Below, in pieces: positions 23,126 to 34,401 of a DNA stretch of 64,000 bases. The notes under the pieces were generated by a model. That model ran no database searches, was not told where the DNA came from, and was given only the letters and a program-made list of their open reading frames with translations. Position numbers and translations under genes: made by a program. This DNA comes from Crossaster papposus (lineage: Eukaryota > Echinodermata > Asteroidea > Velatida > Solasteridae). The stretch spans positions 992,001-1,056,000 of the forward strand of contig JBAIAA010000783.1 in the NCBI GenBank assembly GCA_037893245.1. The letters run 5' to 3'. Within the stretch, counting starts at the first letter, position 1. Each line of letters opens with the position of its first letter.

Positions 23126-24104
23126 GGCCCATATTTTGTAATGCTCCTTTAATGCCTAAGACGCCTTTATGCCTATTGACTTTTTTTAAGAGAGCCTTTA
23201 GCTTTTTTAGAAGATATTTTTTTATTTTGTCGAAAAGGCTTCCTTTCAATCGCCACCTTAAATAAAGGTCGACCGGTTTTTGGAATGTTTTTTTTTTACG
23301 CTGAGGACACCTTTATCTGTGGTTAGGAAGTCCTGTATTCCTAAGGATGGTCTTGGGCTTCCTTTAGAGCTTCCTTACAGCCGTTCTTAGGTCATTTGGG
23401 CTGAGACTAACGAAAAAGCAAGATGGGTGATTATCTGAATCGTGTGGCAAACATCCGGAGGCTGCAGAATCTGAACAATATTGATCCAGGGCGCAGTTCT
23501 AGATCGAACTCGTCATATTAATTATGTGGATCCTGACGCACACAGGAATGATGGAGAATTAAAAAAAAAGTTACAGATTCACCAGGAAAGGATTTGCACA
23601 CATGTTGGATATCTTGCAAGACGATATACATGTACCTAAACCGTTAGATAGGCGAGGGAACCCCATTCCACCAAGTATTATCCTTTAATATTTTTGCTGT
23701 ATTTTGCCTTATTTAAAAATATTTTTTTTCTCTTTTTAATCAGCTGCAACAGCAAATGTTTCTCCAATTCGGAGAAGATTCTTCTCTTCCTAGCTGAATC
23801 TTTTGCTTCCTTTGCCTCCATAGTGCCTAGTCCTGCCTGGGCCTATAGTGCAAAGCATGGTACACCACCATTTGCATGTTATTTTCCGCCATTTACTACG
23901 CATAAGCCATTGTGTTCGTGAAGGGAAGCGATTAGAGGGATACCTTTTGTTTAGGATTTCTTTAGCAAAGGCACCTCACGAAGAGGAACTCCTTCACAAA
24001 GGTAAGGAATAAATAAGGTCGATTATGTAAACGACCATAGATAAGGATACCTTATGAAAGGCGCCCTTTCAACCAAAATAAAGGAGCATTCTAAAATACG
24101 GGCC
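23126..24104. mobile_element. Harbinger-like element remnant with TAT duplication
   Basis: GGCCCATATTTTGTAATGC at the left is matched in inverse by GCATTCTAAAATACGGGCC at the right, with TAT flanking both sides (23123-23125, 24105-24107). Further inside, AGGCG/CGCCT words keep partial symmetry. A short plus-strand stretch at 23600-23690 reads MLDILQDDIHVPKPLDRRG, then NPIPPS, resembling the N-terminal region of HARBI1-like nucleases. No DDE domain remains. Superfamily assignment is tentative. Confidence 0.5.
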
Positions 24105-24107
24105 TAT

Positions 24108-24519
24108 AACTTAGAAAGCCTGGATTGAGACATTCATAAAAAAACAAACATAAATGAACACCTACATGTTAATTACATACAACATGAGTTTATAAACGAA
24201 CATCCGCTGCAACAGGATCGGTCGTTGATGTTTCAATTTGTTTGCCACACACGGTACACTGAAATTCTGTATTGGCATGATAAACAGTATGACCCACATG
24301 GGAATGAGGTACTTGTTAACCAACGTGCATGTTGTAATTGGTTAAACTTTCACCCTACTTATTTACATAAAAACACAACGCAAATCAAAGTTAGAAAAGG
24401 CCGAGGGGCTTTCCACTCGAGGGCGCTGAAGTGGTCTCGACTCCAGTCGCTGCAGCCACGTTGGCCTTGGCAAAAGGCTACCATCTCATTGGAAACCAGT
24501 TCAGAACTTAAGTCCCGTT
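24108..24519 (-). other. Probable 3' UTR / downstream region of the NDST-like gene
   Basis: Directly downstream of the stop codon of the terminal exon on the minus strand. I see no minus-strand AATAAA signal before the Harbinger-like element, so the transcript end is unknown. No other gene is visible. Confidence 0.4.
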
Positions 24520-24739
24520 TCAGCTTTCTGCCAGTGCCTCATTTAGCCATGCAGGTATAGGTTGGTCAATACCTGACAAATAAGCCTCCAGCTGAACATT
24601 GAAACCCTGGTAGAAGTGTCTTAGGTAAGTCTCTGTTTTGGTATCCATGGGAGGGTAGCTCCGACCCTTGCTCTTGCCCAAGCAGTGTGTGTGTCCCTTT
24701 CTGAGGACCGAACAGTAAAATCCCTTCTTGTCGTCATAA
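24520..24739 (-). CDS. NDST-like gene, terminal coding exon
   Basis: This exon encodes the last 72 residues and the stop of a heparan sulfate N-deacetylase/N-sulfotransferase-like protein, the Golgi enzyme that swaps N-acetyl for N-sulfate on heparan sulfate glucosamine. It follows a strong splice acceptor (a poly-pyrimidine run, then CACACATCAACAG). Its first base completes a valine codon begun in the previous exon. The frame reads YDDKKGFYCSVL, then THCLGKSKGRSYPPMD, then RHFYQGFNVQLEAYL, and ends PIPAWLNEAL plus four residues. This matches the C-terminal end of the NDST sulfotransferase domain, where the CLGKSKGRxYPxMD block is characteristic. The stop is TGA at 24520-24522. Other sulfotransferases lack this block in this order, so I am fairly sure of the family but not the paralogue. 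Confidence 0.85.
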
Positions 24740-25244
24740 CTGTTGATGTGTGAAAAAAAAAAATATATCGAATAGGTTTAGCATTCGGAAAGGGTTCAGC
24801 ATCTAAAAACATTGATGCATTTTCTTGGGAATATTGCACTAGGGTTCTCTAGTAGTTGAATTTATAATGTTGAGGAAGAGGAACTTGTTGTGGCCTCTCA
24901 TAGAACAATACAAAAATACTGAAAAGAGGTAGAGAGGGCAGTCGGACTACATGTATATCGTCCATGCAAGTCAACGTACCAGTACTCAGGACAACATGTA
25001 TGTGTATTCATCACGTGTCATTGAGCAGTTGACGAAGGACGAGCTAAAATGTGTTAATTATTAATTAACACATAACAAGTACGATAACATACATCGATCG
25101 ATTACCCTACAGGGTACCAAGCATAAGCTAAAACATGGCCCCTAAACATGAACACAACGCTGGTAATATCGCCGAAAAGAAAGTCACAACATTTGGAGCA
25201 TTTTCACAATTTGTCTTGTTAAAAAAGGTATTTATTAAAGGTAC

Positions 25245-25399
25245 TAACAGTGCGATGACCCGGTTATTACTGCGTGATAATGACCGGGTTGGGGGATGAC
25301 CGCTGGTAATGGACCCCATCTTCAGCTCGATCCATTACCAGCGGTCATCCCTCAACCCGTTCATTATCACACAGTAATAACCGGGTCCTCGCACTGTTA
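25245..25399. mobile_element. Short palindromic MITE
   Basis: An almost perfect hairpin: arms of about 70 bp around a 17-bp loop (CCCCATCTTCAGCTCGA). The ends are TAACAGTGCGA and, in inverse, TCGCACTGTTA. The arms share GACCCGGTTATTACTG and GATGACCGCTGGTAATGGA. It sits in the last NDST intron. No clear duplication. Confidence 0.7.
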
Positions 25400-25567
25400 T
25401 TACCTAATGAAAACAAAATAATTTGTAATGTCAAGTGTTACTTTCACGCAAACATTGAGGTTAATCAACAAGAAAATCCTTAGTGTTGTCACTCTGATCT
25501 GTTAGGTTTTTTTTCCCTCCAATATTTTTTACGAATGGAGCACGACGTTCTATTCAGGACCTTACAT

Positions 25568-26003
25568 AGTCTTTGCCAAAGACGACTGTAATTGATATTG
25601 TGCAATGATATACATGTACGTTTTCATGATCTTTTTATGCAAATTCGACCCTGAATGCAAATTCGACCATGAATGTATCTTCGAAATGTAGTCAGCTACC
25701 TATTTTGCAGTCGCAAGAGCCTGCATTGCATGTCTAATTAGCGCTACTGGACAAAGGAATTGTGTGCACCCGTGTAGTACGTGATGCACGTATGTTTATA
25801 ACTGCCGTTCTGCAATTGTCGATTGGCTCCCTAGGAAAGCCTGCGAAGAAATAAAGAAAAGGTTATACCACTGGCACAGACTTGCAAAGACGATAGTGCG
25901 AGTGGGAGAGCTGGTCTATAATCATGTGGTTTGCGGGTGCACTGTGTGAAAAGATTATATTTGACATGCACAATATCGATTACTGTCGCCGTTGGCAAAG
26001 ACT
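25568..26003. mobile_element. MITE, family with GTCTTTGCCAA termini, copy 2
   Basis: The ends AGTCTTTGCCAAAGACG and GTTGGCAAAGACT are flanked by TA on both sides (25566-25567 side and 26003-26004 side), which fits a TA duplication with GTCTTTGCCAA termini. It is the inverted homologue of 4475-4884 and lies in the last NDST intron. Confidence 0.6.
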
Positions 26004-27132
26004 ATATCTTTAAGATTTTACGATGCCTGTGAGTACAGTGGGTGAAGCAACTTATGATGCTGTATACATTTTTATTAGTAAAAAAAAAAAGTTGGATCAA
26101 ATTTGAAAACCATCATGCATCCGGGTCTTTAAATGTTCAAAGCTCATCTCGTTAGCAATTAGCTTGACATGTGTCGTCTTCGTTCAAGTGGTAATGAATA
26201 ATTGTTATTCAGGTGCTGTGTGTTAAGTACATGTAGGTTAATACAGTAGCACGCTGTTCATGGGAGAATGGCTGCACTCGAGCTATTCTCGCCCAAGAAC
26301 AGTGCACTCCCTGTATTCATCATCATTATCAGCCATCATCTGCCCACTGCAAGGAGAAGGCTTCAAGCAGATTCTACTTGGTCCTGTCCAGTGCCGCTCT
26401 TATCCATGTAATACGTGCAACTTAACAGTCTCGTCTCTATCTCCATCTTGTTTTCTGTCTTCCATTATTATAATACATGTAATGCGACCCCATTTTCCTA
26501 GCTAGCTAGTCACCATTTTGTGCATGGCTTTGTCTATCTGTTATTTTTTGGGGTCATTATGCCCTGCCCACCTTGTTTTCTCTTATCAGCACGATCTATT
26601 ATGTCTTGTACTTCTGTTTGCTCTCTTATCCATTGACAAGTTTTGCTGTCCTTTTTAGAAATTCTCAACATGCATCTTTCCATACTTTTTTGTTTCATTC
26701 TAAGCTTCTGTTCCATGTGTTCAGTCATTGCTGGTATGATACACTGATCAAATACTCGGCGCTTTATAATTAGGCATTGTGGGAACTTGCTCTTCATATT
26801 GTTCCGAAAGCACACCATCAGCTTGGGTTTTTTCCTTTTACTTCTACTGTCTAAGATAAATATGTTTATTAGTTGTTGTTACAGTATCCTGATTGACTTT
26901 GATGGCTTTACTTGTTGCAGAGCTGTTGAACATGACTTGTTTTCTTTATATTTAATTTTTAATTCCACCTTGTTGCTTTTACTGTTTAGTTCATTCAGCA
27001 TTTGTTGAGTTCTTGAGCATCATTTGAGAGGAGAACAATGTCGTTGGCATAGCGTAAATGACCTAAGGATTCACGATTTATTATTTTTCCATCCCAGTTT
27101 AGGGTTTTTTAAGATGCCTTTCAGCACGGCAC

Positions 27133-28023
27133 TTAAAGGGAAACTCCACCTATAGTTTATAATTGCATATTGTTAAAGAGTGTCAATTGCCATTGTGACT
27201 TGATTTTTATTTTATTTTTATCGGTTTCGGTAATCATATAAAACAGAAATTTTCTCGCACTGCGCTTACCGTCATGCAAGCCGCCATTTTGTTCTGGTTT
27301 ATCGGTACATCCTTGATATTGTGAGGTAGTGTCTGCACCATCAGTACGCAAAGCCCGATCGATAGCGGCCCTGCACGCGCAAGGAATGCAAGTGAATCCC
27401 TTTGTGTACGGCATAGTGTATACACAATATGTACTGCGTTTGTTTATGGTGTAAATGGAGGACACATACCTGGCGACACGAAGGTGAATTGGGGTTAGGG
27501 TTAGAATTGAGGACGACCTCGATTAAGATTCGTGTACAAAACCAATGAGATAGAGCCATTGAAAAAAGTTCAAACAAAGAGTACAAACAAAGGAAATTTT
27601 AGAGAGGAACAAAGGAAACGATTTACACCATAAACAAAAGTACATGTACACGTGAAAGTGGGCTCGAAATCATACGGGGAAGGAGCTGATGCCATATTTA
27701 CTAGCTCACAGATTTTCTATTCTTCTCAGAAAATACAAAAATAAACGATAGTTTGTGGCGCGTCAAGTCGATATTCTGCACACTGAGAAATGCAATACAT
27801 GTACTCGCAAAGTCGGGCGCCGTACAACATACGTCTGCATAATGTAGTTGGCCGCGTAAAATTTGAACAATATGGCCGCGAACTTGTACTCCTGAAATGG
27901 CAAGAAATCGTGAATATAATAAGCGCGTGTGTCGTTCTCGATAACAAATCTGCGGAGTCAGTATGTTACTATATATTCTTTTAGACTCGGTAAAATATTA
28001 TTGAGCCTGGAATTTCCCTTTAA
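27133..28023. mobile_element. TTAA MITE inside the intronic LINE
   Basis: TTAA at 27133-27136 and 28020-28023 flank AGGGAAACTCCACC and, in inverse, GGAATTTCCCT. Removing the element and one TTAA brings the two halves of the LINE RT frame back into register, which confirms the boundaries. TTAA plus an AGGG terminus suggests Kolobok- or piggyBac-type mobilisation. The interior (883 bp) has no gene. Confidence 0.8.
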
Positions 28024-29668
28024 GAGTTTTGGCGAGATTGCATCCCCTTGCCTTTACTTCTCTTTGAATGTTGTTATTTTTACTTTCGGTGTGGAGTCTT
28101 ATGGAAGATGTTCCATGGCTATACATTTTCTTAATAATGTGTATATACGTTGGATGTACACCCTGGTACCAGACTTATCAATTGATGAAATCAGGAATGC
28201 ATTTGTTGTTAACAGCTTCGGGCACAGCTGATATTTCAATGTTATCAAAGATTTTCTCAGTCGATAAAGCCTAAACACAGTGGTAATCTGTAACCTTCAA
28301 GCTTCTCTATAACTTGGTCCATGACCTGTAAGTGATCGATTTTTGAAAATCTGCTTCTGAACCCTGCCTGTTCCCTTGATTGATTGAAGTCTAAAATGAT
28401 AGTGATGCGATTTGTGAGCACTTTGGTGAACAGTTTATACAGGCCGGACAGATTGCTGATGGATCTGTAGTTTATAAATTCTGCAACGTCACCTTTCTTG
28501 TGTAAAAGTATGATGGCGGCGTTGTTCTAGCTGCTAGAGATTTCATTTGACTTGATGCACTCTGTGAAGAGATCTGTACAGTTGCCTACAAACTGGGTTC
28601 CCTCCTTTGAGGAACTCAATGAGCACTTCGTCTTAACCTAATGACTTTCCTGTTTTCATATCTTTCAATGCATTCCTGATTTCATCAATTGATAAGTCTG
28701 GTACTTCATCTCCATCAACTACATTAATTTCTGGGACCTTCAGATGTTTCTTGCTCGAGTTATAAATCTTGGTAGAATTCTTCTACTTCTGTGAATCATC
28801 TCTTCTCTATCATTGAAGATTTGTTCATCACTAGACTTCAGAGCAATAATCTGTGACTTTTCTATAGATAACAAGTTTTCTTTTAGCTTTTTGAAGCTTT
28901 TGTTTGTTTGTATAGTTTGCTCAATCTTTTGCATATTACATTTTTGTATTTCCTCTTTAATTTTTGTCCTGATGGCTTTTACATGTTTCTGCATATTCCA
29001 CTTTTTTGTCTTCCTTTATGTTTCATTTTTATCCTTTTCTTCATCAACTTGAGTGTTTCCTGGGACAGCTTTTCTTCTTTGTATGTCTCTTTCTACCTGC
29101 TACGTTGAGTGCTATGTTCTGGTATCGTAATCAAGGATCAAAACACAAAAGAGAACAAAGTGAACAAAGGATCCTCGAAGGACGGTTTGCTTGTCCGAAT
29201 TCGGTCCTCGATCGTTGGGGCAAGCGCTAAGTAATGGGGTTAGGGTATAGTAAAGGAATAAAGGAAAACACAAAATCGATCCTTGGTCGTTATGTGGTTC
29301 ACGACTGTACGTCTGTGATGATGTCAACCACCTTTTCACACTCTGAATCTACGTTCTGGTGTTACAGCTCATCGCTTAGTAGTTGAAGTTTGTTTTTTTA
29401 TTTTGTCTGGTATTCATCCATCCTTTGCTGAAGAAATTGTACACTAAACTTGAGGCTTCCTCTTTCTGACTAGTTTGGTCTTTTCTAGTCCCATGTTAAT
29501 CTTGATATTTTGCCCTTATCAGGCGATGGTCACTTCCAGTGTTAAACTGTGAAAGAGCTGTAACATCTTTCACTGTGTTCTGCTTGTTTGTCAGCATAAA
29601 ATCTATTTCATTTTTAGTGTCTCCGTGTCTCTACCATGTCCACTTTCGGTAAGAATGTATTCATAATT

Positions 29669-29928
29669 TGTGACCATCCACGACAAAAGGGCTGTAAAGT
29701 CGCCAGAGCTTATTTAGAGGAAAAGACATTAAAATATGTGAAAAACAAATAACAAACAAAGAATTTTTTATATTCAGTATTACTTGTTGTAGCTATATTA
29801 TAACCATAAATACCAACTATGTCTTCTAATACATCATTTTAAAGCTTCTTACTCGTAGATTTCATTTCACAAAAATCTCAAAACGTCAACATACCTACTT
29901 TACAGCCCTTTCGTCGTGGACGGTCACA
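29669..29928. mobile_element. MITE with TGTGACCRTCC termini
   Basis: The left end TGTGACCATCCACGAC, extended by AAAAGGGCTGTAAAG, is matched in inverse at 29895-29928. It interrupts the LINE endonuclease frame between recognisable blocks. The target duplication is not resolved. Confidence 0.7.
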
Positions 29929-30081
29929 TTTTGAAGTTCCTGCTTTCTGCAAAGTCAATCAGCCTTTCACCCCTTTCATTTCTCTTTCTTATTCTAAAAT
30001 TTCTCATAGATTTTTTCTTGTTGTGGGATATTAGACTACATGCACTTATAACATTACTATAAAAAGTTAGTCTTTACTTAC

Positions 30082-30191
30082 ACAATTCTATTAGTAAAGT
30101 CAACAAACTCCTCCATTTGCAGAAATTGTTGGATTTTCACCATGGCATCCACTGGATCAGCTCTCAACAGGTCACCATCTAACACCATCAA
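30082..30191 (-). CDS. NDST-like gene, penultimate exon seen
   Basis: 110 bp between a good acceptor (GCTTCTTTTAAAACAG) and a consensus donor (GTAAGTAAAG). It starts in phase 0 and ends two bases into a valine codon, exactly matching the phase of the terminal exon. It encodes 36 residues: LMVLDGDLLRADPVDAM, then KIQQFLQMEEF and a short acidic/polar end. In NDST enzymes this corresponds to the segment after the sulfotransferase PAPS-binding region, where LVLDG..LR.DP is conserved. Membrane anchor and catalytic parts lie in upstream exons outside what I can find. The intron to the next exon is 5342 bp and full of transposons. Confidence 0.85.
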
Positions 30192-30285
30192 CTGTTTTAA
30201 AAGAAGCAAAACATATCTGAATGAAGGATAAACCAAAGTCCTGCCAATATACAGAATGATGTTGCACTCTGTTTACATACCGGTA

Positions 30286-30896
30286 TGTGACCTGTCACCA
30301 CAATATGAGAGTAAAGTCGCACGGTGTGAATCAGAGATATGGCCAACCAAAGTCAAATATGAAGGGATGGTCAATTTTGGATTTTGAAAGCCTAAGCCCT
30401 CCTCTACATACTCCCATTTTTTGAATGCGATCAGAAGATAGAAAACCTCCTAAGTTACGCAATTTTGCGTAGTGTTTGCGTAGTTAGTGTTCGGATTAAA
30501 GTCCGTTAGTGGTGTAATTAACGCGGTAATTAAATATGCAAATTATGTCTTCGTAACTATCTCAGGTTTTCAAAATGTTGATATTTTGTTGTTTATACAA
30601 TAGTTCGTATTAAGTGTAAAATGTTTTAAGATGAAATAATGATTAGAACATTGCCATTGCTACCGGTATGCTCAAACGAACCTTAATTGTCCTGTTTTGC
30701 AATCTTGTTTCATGTTTTGTTTAAAATGTTAAGATTTAAGTTTTCTCACAAGCGCATTTTCTGGAGCACTGTAAAAAGTATTTATCGCAAAACCCCCAAG
30801 TGTTATGTACCATTGGAAAGCTCTCGTTCTCAAGAATTAGAAAATACCAATATCTAAATTTTCAATTTTCCTCTCATATTGTGGTGACAGGTCACA
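30286..30896. mobile_element. MITE with TGTGACCTGTCACCAC termini
   Basis: TGTGACCTGTCACCACAATA at the left is matched in inverse at 30870-30896, with further symmetry into ATGAGAG. It lies in the intron between the second- and third-last NDST exons. It may be related to the 29669 MITE (both start TGTGACC). The interior is AT-rich and non-coding. Confidence 0.65.
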
Positions 30897-31694
30897 TTAT
30901 ACACTTTCCTGGTGGGGACGAATACATCACGTCTTCACCTGGCTTCCATAGAAAAGTACACTTGCATGTAAACAAAGCGTGACCTTGTGACGCCATTATG
31001 TCTATCCTATGTCTATCCTATGTCTATTATGTCTATCCTATTTCTACCCCTTAGGTCTATCCTATTGTACCTGGCTTTGCCCTTTGTACATGTATGTACT
31101 GTACATGTACTATTTTTTCAATTGTACATTGTATAGGGTGGTACAATACACTCATCAAAATACGACAGAAATTAAAGTTGGTGTGCGTGCTTTTGGGGGT
31201 GTGGCACACGGAAAAATAATAAATTTTATAGCAATGCATTTGTTATGAGCTTACAAATAAGACATTAGGTCATTCCGTGTCAAATCACACAATGGTTTGA
31301 ACCCCATCCCCTTCAAATTAGTTCATATTTGATTTATAGGGTTATTTGGGGTGAAAAGGCAAAAACCTCAAGTTTCAGCACCATCTGACCAGCGTTTTTG
31401 TGCTACCTTTAATTTTCTAGTAGTGATTTTGGCCAAAATGGGCGTACTTCCCTAACCTGTTGACCAATTTTTGATTTCTGCAGAATAATGTCGTAAATAA
31501 TCAAATGATGGCATATTTTTTGTGTCCAGGCAATTTGAGCTACAATGACCTTTACCTTGACCTTGAATTTGACCTCTGGGTTAACATTTTTCCCCATGAT
31601 TTTTACAATACAGTATATAAAAATATCGGAGGTATAGTAATTTTTTGTTTGCTTCCTAGCTCATGTCAAAGTTGGCAAAATATGTTGATGCAAA

Positions 31695-31805
31695 TAGATG
31701 TACATGTACATAGTAGATGTACATGTACATAGTACATGTACGTACATGTACATGTACATATCGGTAGTACATGTACACACATGTACATTGTACATGTACA
31801 TATAC
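31695..31805. repeat. TGTACATG microsatellite in the foldback loop
   Basis: Alternating TGTACATG/TACATG units, self-complementary, with a few variants (GTAGATG, CGGTAG). Located exactly between the two arms of the foldback element. Confidence 0.85.
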
Positions 31806-31904
31806 AAAATATCACATTTTGGTAACTTTGACTTCAGCTAGGAAGCAAACACTTCGTAATTTGTACCTCAAATTTTAATATTGTGAAAAACAGAGTTGGT
31901 TCAG

Positions 31905-32023
31905 TTAACCAGTTTGCGCCGGGGTTATTTTAACATTACCGAACCGAGGCGCAGGATAATTAAACGAAACTTGACCCGTGTAACCTTTGCGTATATATAC
32001 GCCGTCCGGCACGAACTGGTTAA
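31905..32023. mobile_element. TTAA MITE (CCAGTTCGCGCCGG family), copy 2
   Basis: TTAA at 31905-31908 and 32020-32023 flanks CCAGTTTGCGCCGG and CCGGCACGAACTGG. At 111 bp it is an internally deleted relative of 21669-21902, in inverse orientation relative to it. It interrupts the right arm of the foldback element, so it is younger than the palindrome. Confidence 0.8.
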
Positions 32024-32382
32024 AACGTGCGATCCACAAAGTCAAATTCATGGTAAAAGTAAAGATGTAAAGATCTAAAGGTCATTGTAGGTCAAATTGC
32101 TCTGACATAAAAAACAATGCCAAAATTGTATTATTGATGATGTTACCTTTAAAAAAAATATAAAAAAATCAGCAAATTTGGTCAACAGGTTAGGAAGGTA
32201 TGGTCCTTAGAATATTGATGGCCAATTGCACGCCCATTTTGGAAAAAATTGCCAAAAAGTAGCATGTGGCAGAGACAAAAATCGCTGGTCTGAAGCTACT
32301 ATAACCCTAAATATAAACTAATTCGAAAGGGGTGATGAGGTGTAGATTTCAATTTGTGTGGGTGATTTGACATGAAATGACC

Positions 32383-32744
32383 ACATTGCACACACAAATT
32401 AAATTAAATCAAATTAAAATAGAGGGCGCCCTCAATTGTACACGCGATCTGTTCAAAACCCAGTCTTGTCTTGTCCCAAAGCTCAAAAATACGCGTGACA
32501 TTCCAAGCATAGCTCAAAAAGCTACTCACATGCGCCGTGACATGTGACGGATGTAAATTAACGCGTCTAGTACCCAGTGTTCTAATACATGTACTAACAA
32601 GTCGTTATCATCGTCGTGTACACCTATGCATACATGTACATTGTGCATGTATAATGCGAAGTTGCCATGTTGTTTAAATCATTCCTCCGTGTTTAAATTG
32701 GGCACTATGTCCTGGAACCCGCGAGGCCCAATTTGCCAGGCCAC
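32383..32744. other. Unassigned intronic sequence
   Basis: Non-coding, with scattered TGTACA microsatellite fragments. Nothing else is recognised. Confidence 0.45.
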
Positions 32745-33215
32745 ACTGTAAAGACGTTCATCATGAGTTCATTCCGATGTTCATCGGAAGAGCACTGGAC
32801 ATTTGTGTTTTTCTTGTTTAAAACAAGTTTCGAGAGTCACAAATTAAAGTGACCCCCGTATTACTCAAGCATTCGTCTTTTAATACTCCCTCAAATGAGG
32901 CGTAAATGAGGTGAAATGAAGTTTATGAACTAATGGACTTTGATGAACGTTCATCAGATAAGTTAAGAAACTTTGTTCATGAACAGTCTTTCAGCTATCT
33001 TGATGAACTGTAACTAATGTTCATGAACTTCTTGTGCTGTTCATGAACTTTTTGTGCAGTTCATAAGCTTCTAAATGCAGTTCATGAACTTTGCTGATTG
33101 GAACTGAAATCTTGATTGGTAAAAAATTGATGAACATTCATGACCATGTTCATCAATCAAGAATTGTCAGTAAAACTGCATCACTAATTTCCTACTGGAT
33201 TCTCTAACCATTTTA
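32745..33215. repeat. Cluster of TTCATGAAC palindromes
   Basis: GTTCATGAAC, TGATGAACNTTCATCA and close variants occur at least eight times, some in a roughly 30-bp rhythm (32985-33095, for example GTTCATGAACTTTTTGTGCA). It lies within an NDST intron. It could be a degenerate minisatellite or the remains of a foldback element. Confidence 0.65.
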
Positions 33216-33250
33216 TTGCCAGGTAACCAATCAAATCAACAGTTTCATGC

Positions 33251-33842
33251 ATTCAATGTAGTTCATGGGCACACTCTTGAAACAAGGCTACTTTAAGCTT
33301 GCATTAGGCTTAATTGCAGGCAAACTTGGACTTTTTGTTTTAATAGCTTGAGCTTGTCATGCAAGCTTACAGCAAGCACAGGCAGGCTTGCCTGCAGGTT
33401 TTCCAGCTGCAAGCTTGCTGCAAACTCACTGCAAGCTTGACCTAATTTACATTTACATTTATTTTGAACCTACCGGTACCTGTGCTGTACAAGTGAGTCT
33501 TGCAAACTTTAAAATACTGTATCCAATCTGCATGTCCGGTATAGGTTTTTTTAATTTTCCTGTCTTGAATACAGGCAACACATTTTGGAAAAACAAACTT
33601 TATAAGTTTTTTTCCCCCAACTCAGTGAGTCTGGATTACCCATAAATGATTCAATATTCCCATGGAAGATCTTGACAGTTTTTTGAGACTAACATTCTTG
33701 AATCTGAAGTTATGGACAAAGCATTAAGCAGTACCAAACGAGGAAATGTCCACAGTGCAAAAACAAGAGATAAAAAAAGTCTAGAAAATAAGTGATTTGA
33801 GTTCAATGTTTATAGCAGACACTCTTTCTTCTTATACCTGAC
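33251..33842. other. Intronic sequence with GCAAGCTT repeats
   Basis: Several GCAAGCTT/AAGCTTGC words at 33295-33440. No gene or element boundary is recognised. Confidence 0.45.
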
Positions 33843-34013
33843 CTGATTTGATGAGTAGTACTGTAGCCATCTCTGCAGATGCTGGATGTATTTGCCGGGA
33901 TCAAGGCAGCGACTTCGCAGCATCACGACTGGCTTTGGGGCTTCAGGACCTGACGTTAGAATCTCATAGAATGTGTGGTTCATGCTAGCTGGATTTCCAT
34001 GAGCTCTCTCATG
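33843..34013 (-). CDS. NDST-like gene, upstream exon
   Basis: 171 bp, 57 codons, phase 0 at both ends. The acceptor is TTGCTTCCTAATAG and the donor GTCAGGTATAAG (weak but usable; the alternative GT four bases on would break the frame). It encodes HERAHGNPASMNHTFYEIL, then LRSRCLDPGKYIQHLQRWL and QYYSSNQ. This fits the NDST sulfotransferase segment that contains the RCL.PG.Y..H...WL..Y motif. The three exons join without frame conflict into a 166-residue C-terminal fragment. The next exon upstream was not found; a BEL/Pao element begins 388 bp further on, and the rest of the gene is probably outside the window. Confidence 0.85.
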
Positions 34014-34401
34014 CTATTAGGAAGCAACACATACCAAAAATGGATATGACAGCATAATTTTGGACCGACTAGACAGGTAATCCAACAAGAATTGTCTTAG
34101 CCAAAACAATCCTCCAACTCTTTGCCTCAAAATATCATCATTATTCACAACAAAATTGTATCATAAGTGGAATCAAAAGTGAAAACTTCAAATTCCTTAA
34201 AGTTTCATTTTTTTTGCATTTTTTGTTTTTAATTTTCCTCAATATTTGTGATTTGTTATTTTTTTGGAGCAGTCTGGCTCCAAGTCTATACGTTATTAAT
34301 ACTGATTGTAGGAGAAGTAACCAGCCTACAACAAGAACCTGAATAATTATCTGGCAGCCAATAATTCAAAAATTCATAATAATTCAGTTATAAACACTAG
34401 C
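34014..34401. other. Intron 5' of the NDST exon, up to the BEL insertion
   Basis: AT-rich, non-coding. It ends in CTAGC, the target duplication of the BEL/Pao element. Confidence 0.5.

Larger units (their letters stand above)
26302..30030 (-). pseudogene. RTE-like LINE remnant in the NDST intron, carrying MITEs
   Basis: On the minus strand, decayed frames follow LINE order. Endonuclease blocks come first (RNERGERLIDFAESRNFK near 29960, FNTGSDHRLIR near 29535). A basic linker at 28740-28994 follows. Then RT blocks: PDLSIDEIRNA at about 28700, FIDYEKIFD and similar at about 28270, and the region up to motif D around 27030. The C-terminal block MEQKLRMKQKSMERCML is at about 26720, and a TGA-rich 3' tail lies near 26302-26315. 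The 5' end is truncated inside the endonuclease. Two MITEs (27137-28019 and 29669-29928) interrupt it. About 170 bp at 29128-29300 also look inserted. The clade is judged from block wording and the tail. Confidence 0.7.
31268..32382. mobile_element. 1.1-kb foldback element
   Basis: The ends GGTCATTCCGTGTCAAATCA and, in inverse, GGTCATTTCATGTCAAATCA extend into an almost complete palindrome. Blocks such as CCTAACCTGTTGACCAA and TACAATGACCTTTA at 31450-31580 recur in inverse at 32070-32200. TTTGCTTCCTAGCT near 31665 pairs with its inverse near 31840. The loop (about 31695-31805) is a TGTACATG microsatellite. The right arm is interrupted by a TTAA MITE. Confidence 0.8.

Noticed and set aside
27234..27586. 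Open frames at 27.2-27.6 kb as a gene
   Set aside because: They lie inside the TTAA MITE, overlap in several frames and show no motif.
29128..29300. Separate MITE in the intronic LINE
   Set aside because: LINE sequence seems interrupted here, but the candidate ends share only CAAGGATC, so I did not list it as an element.
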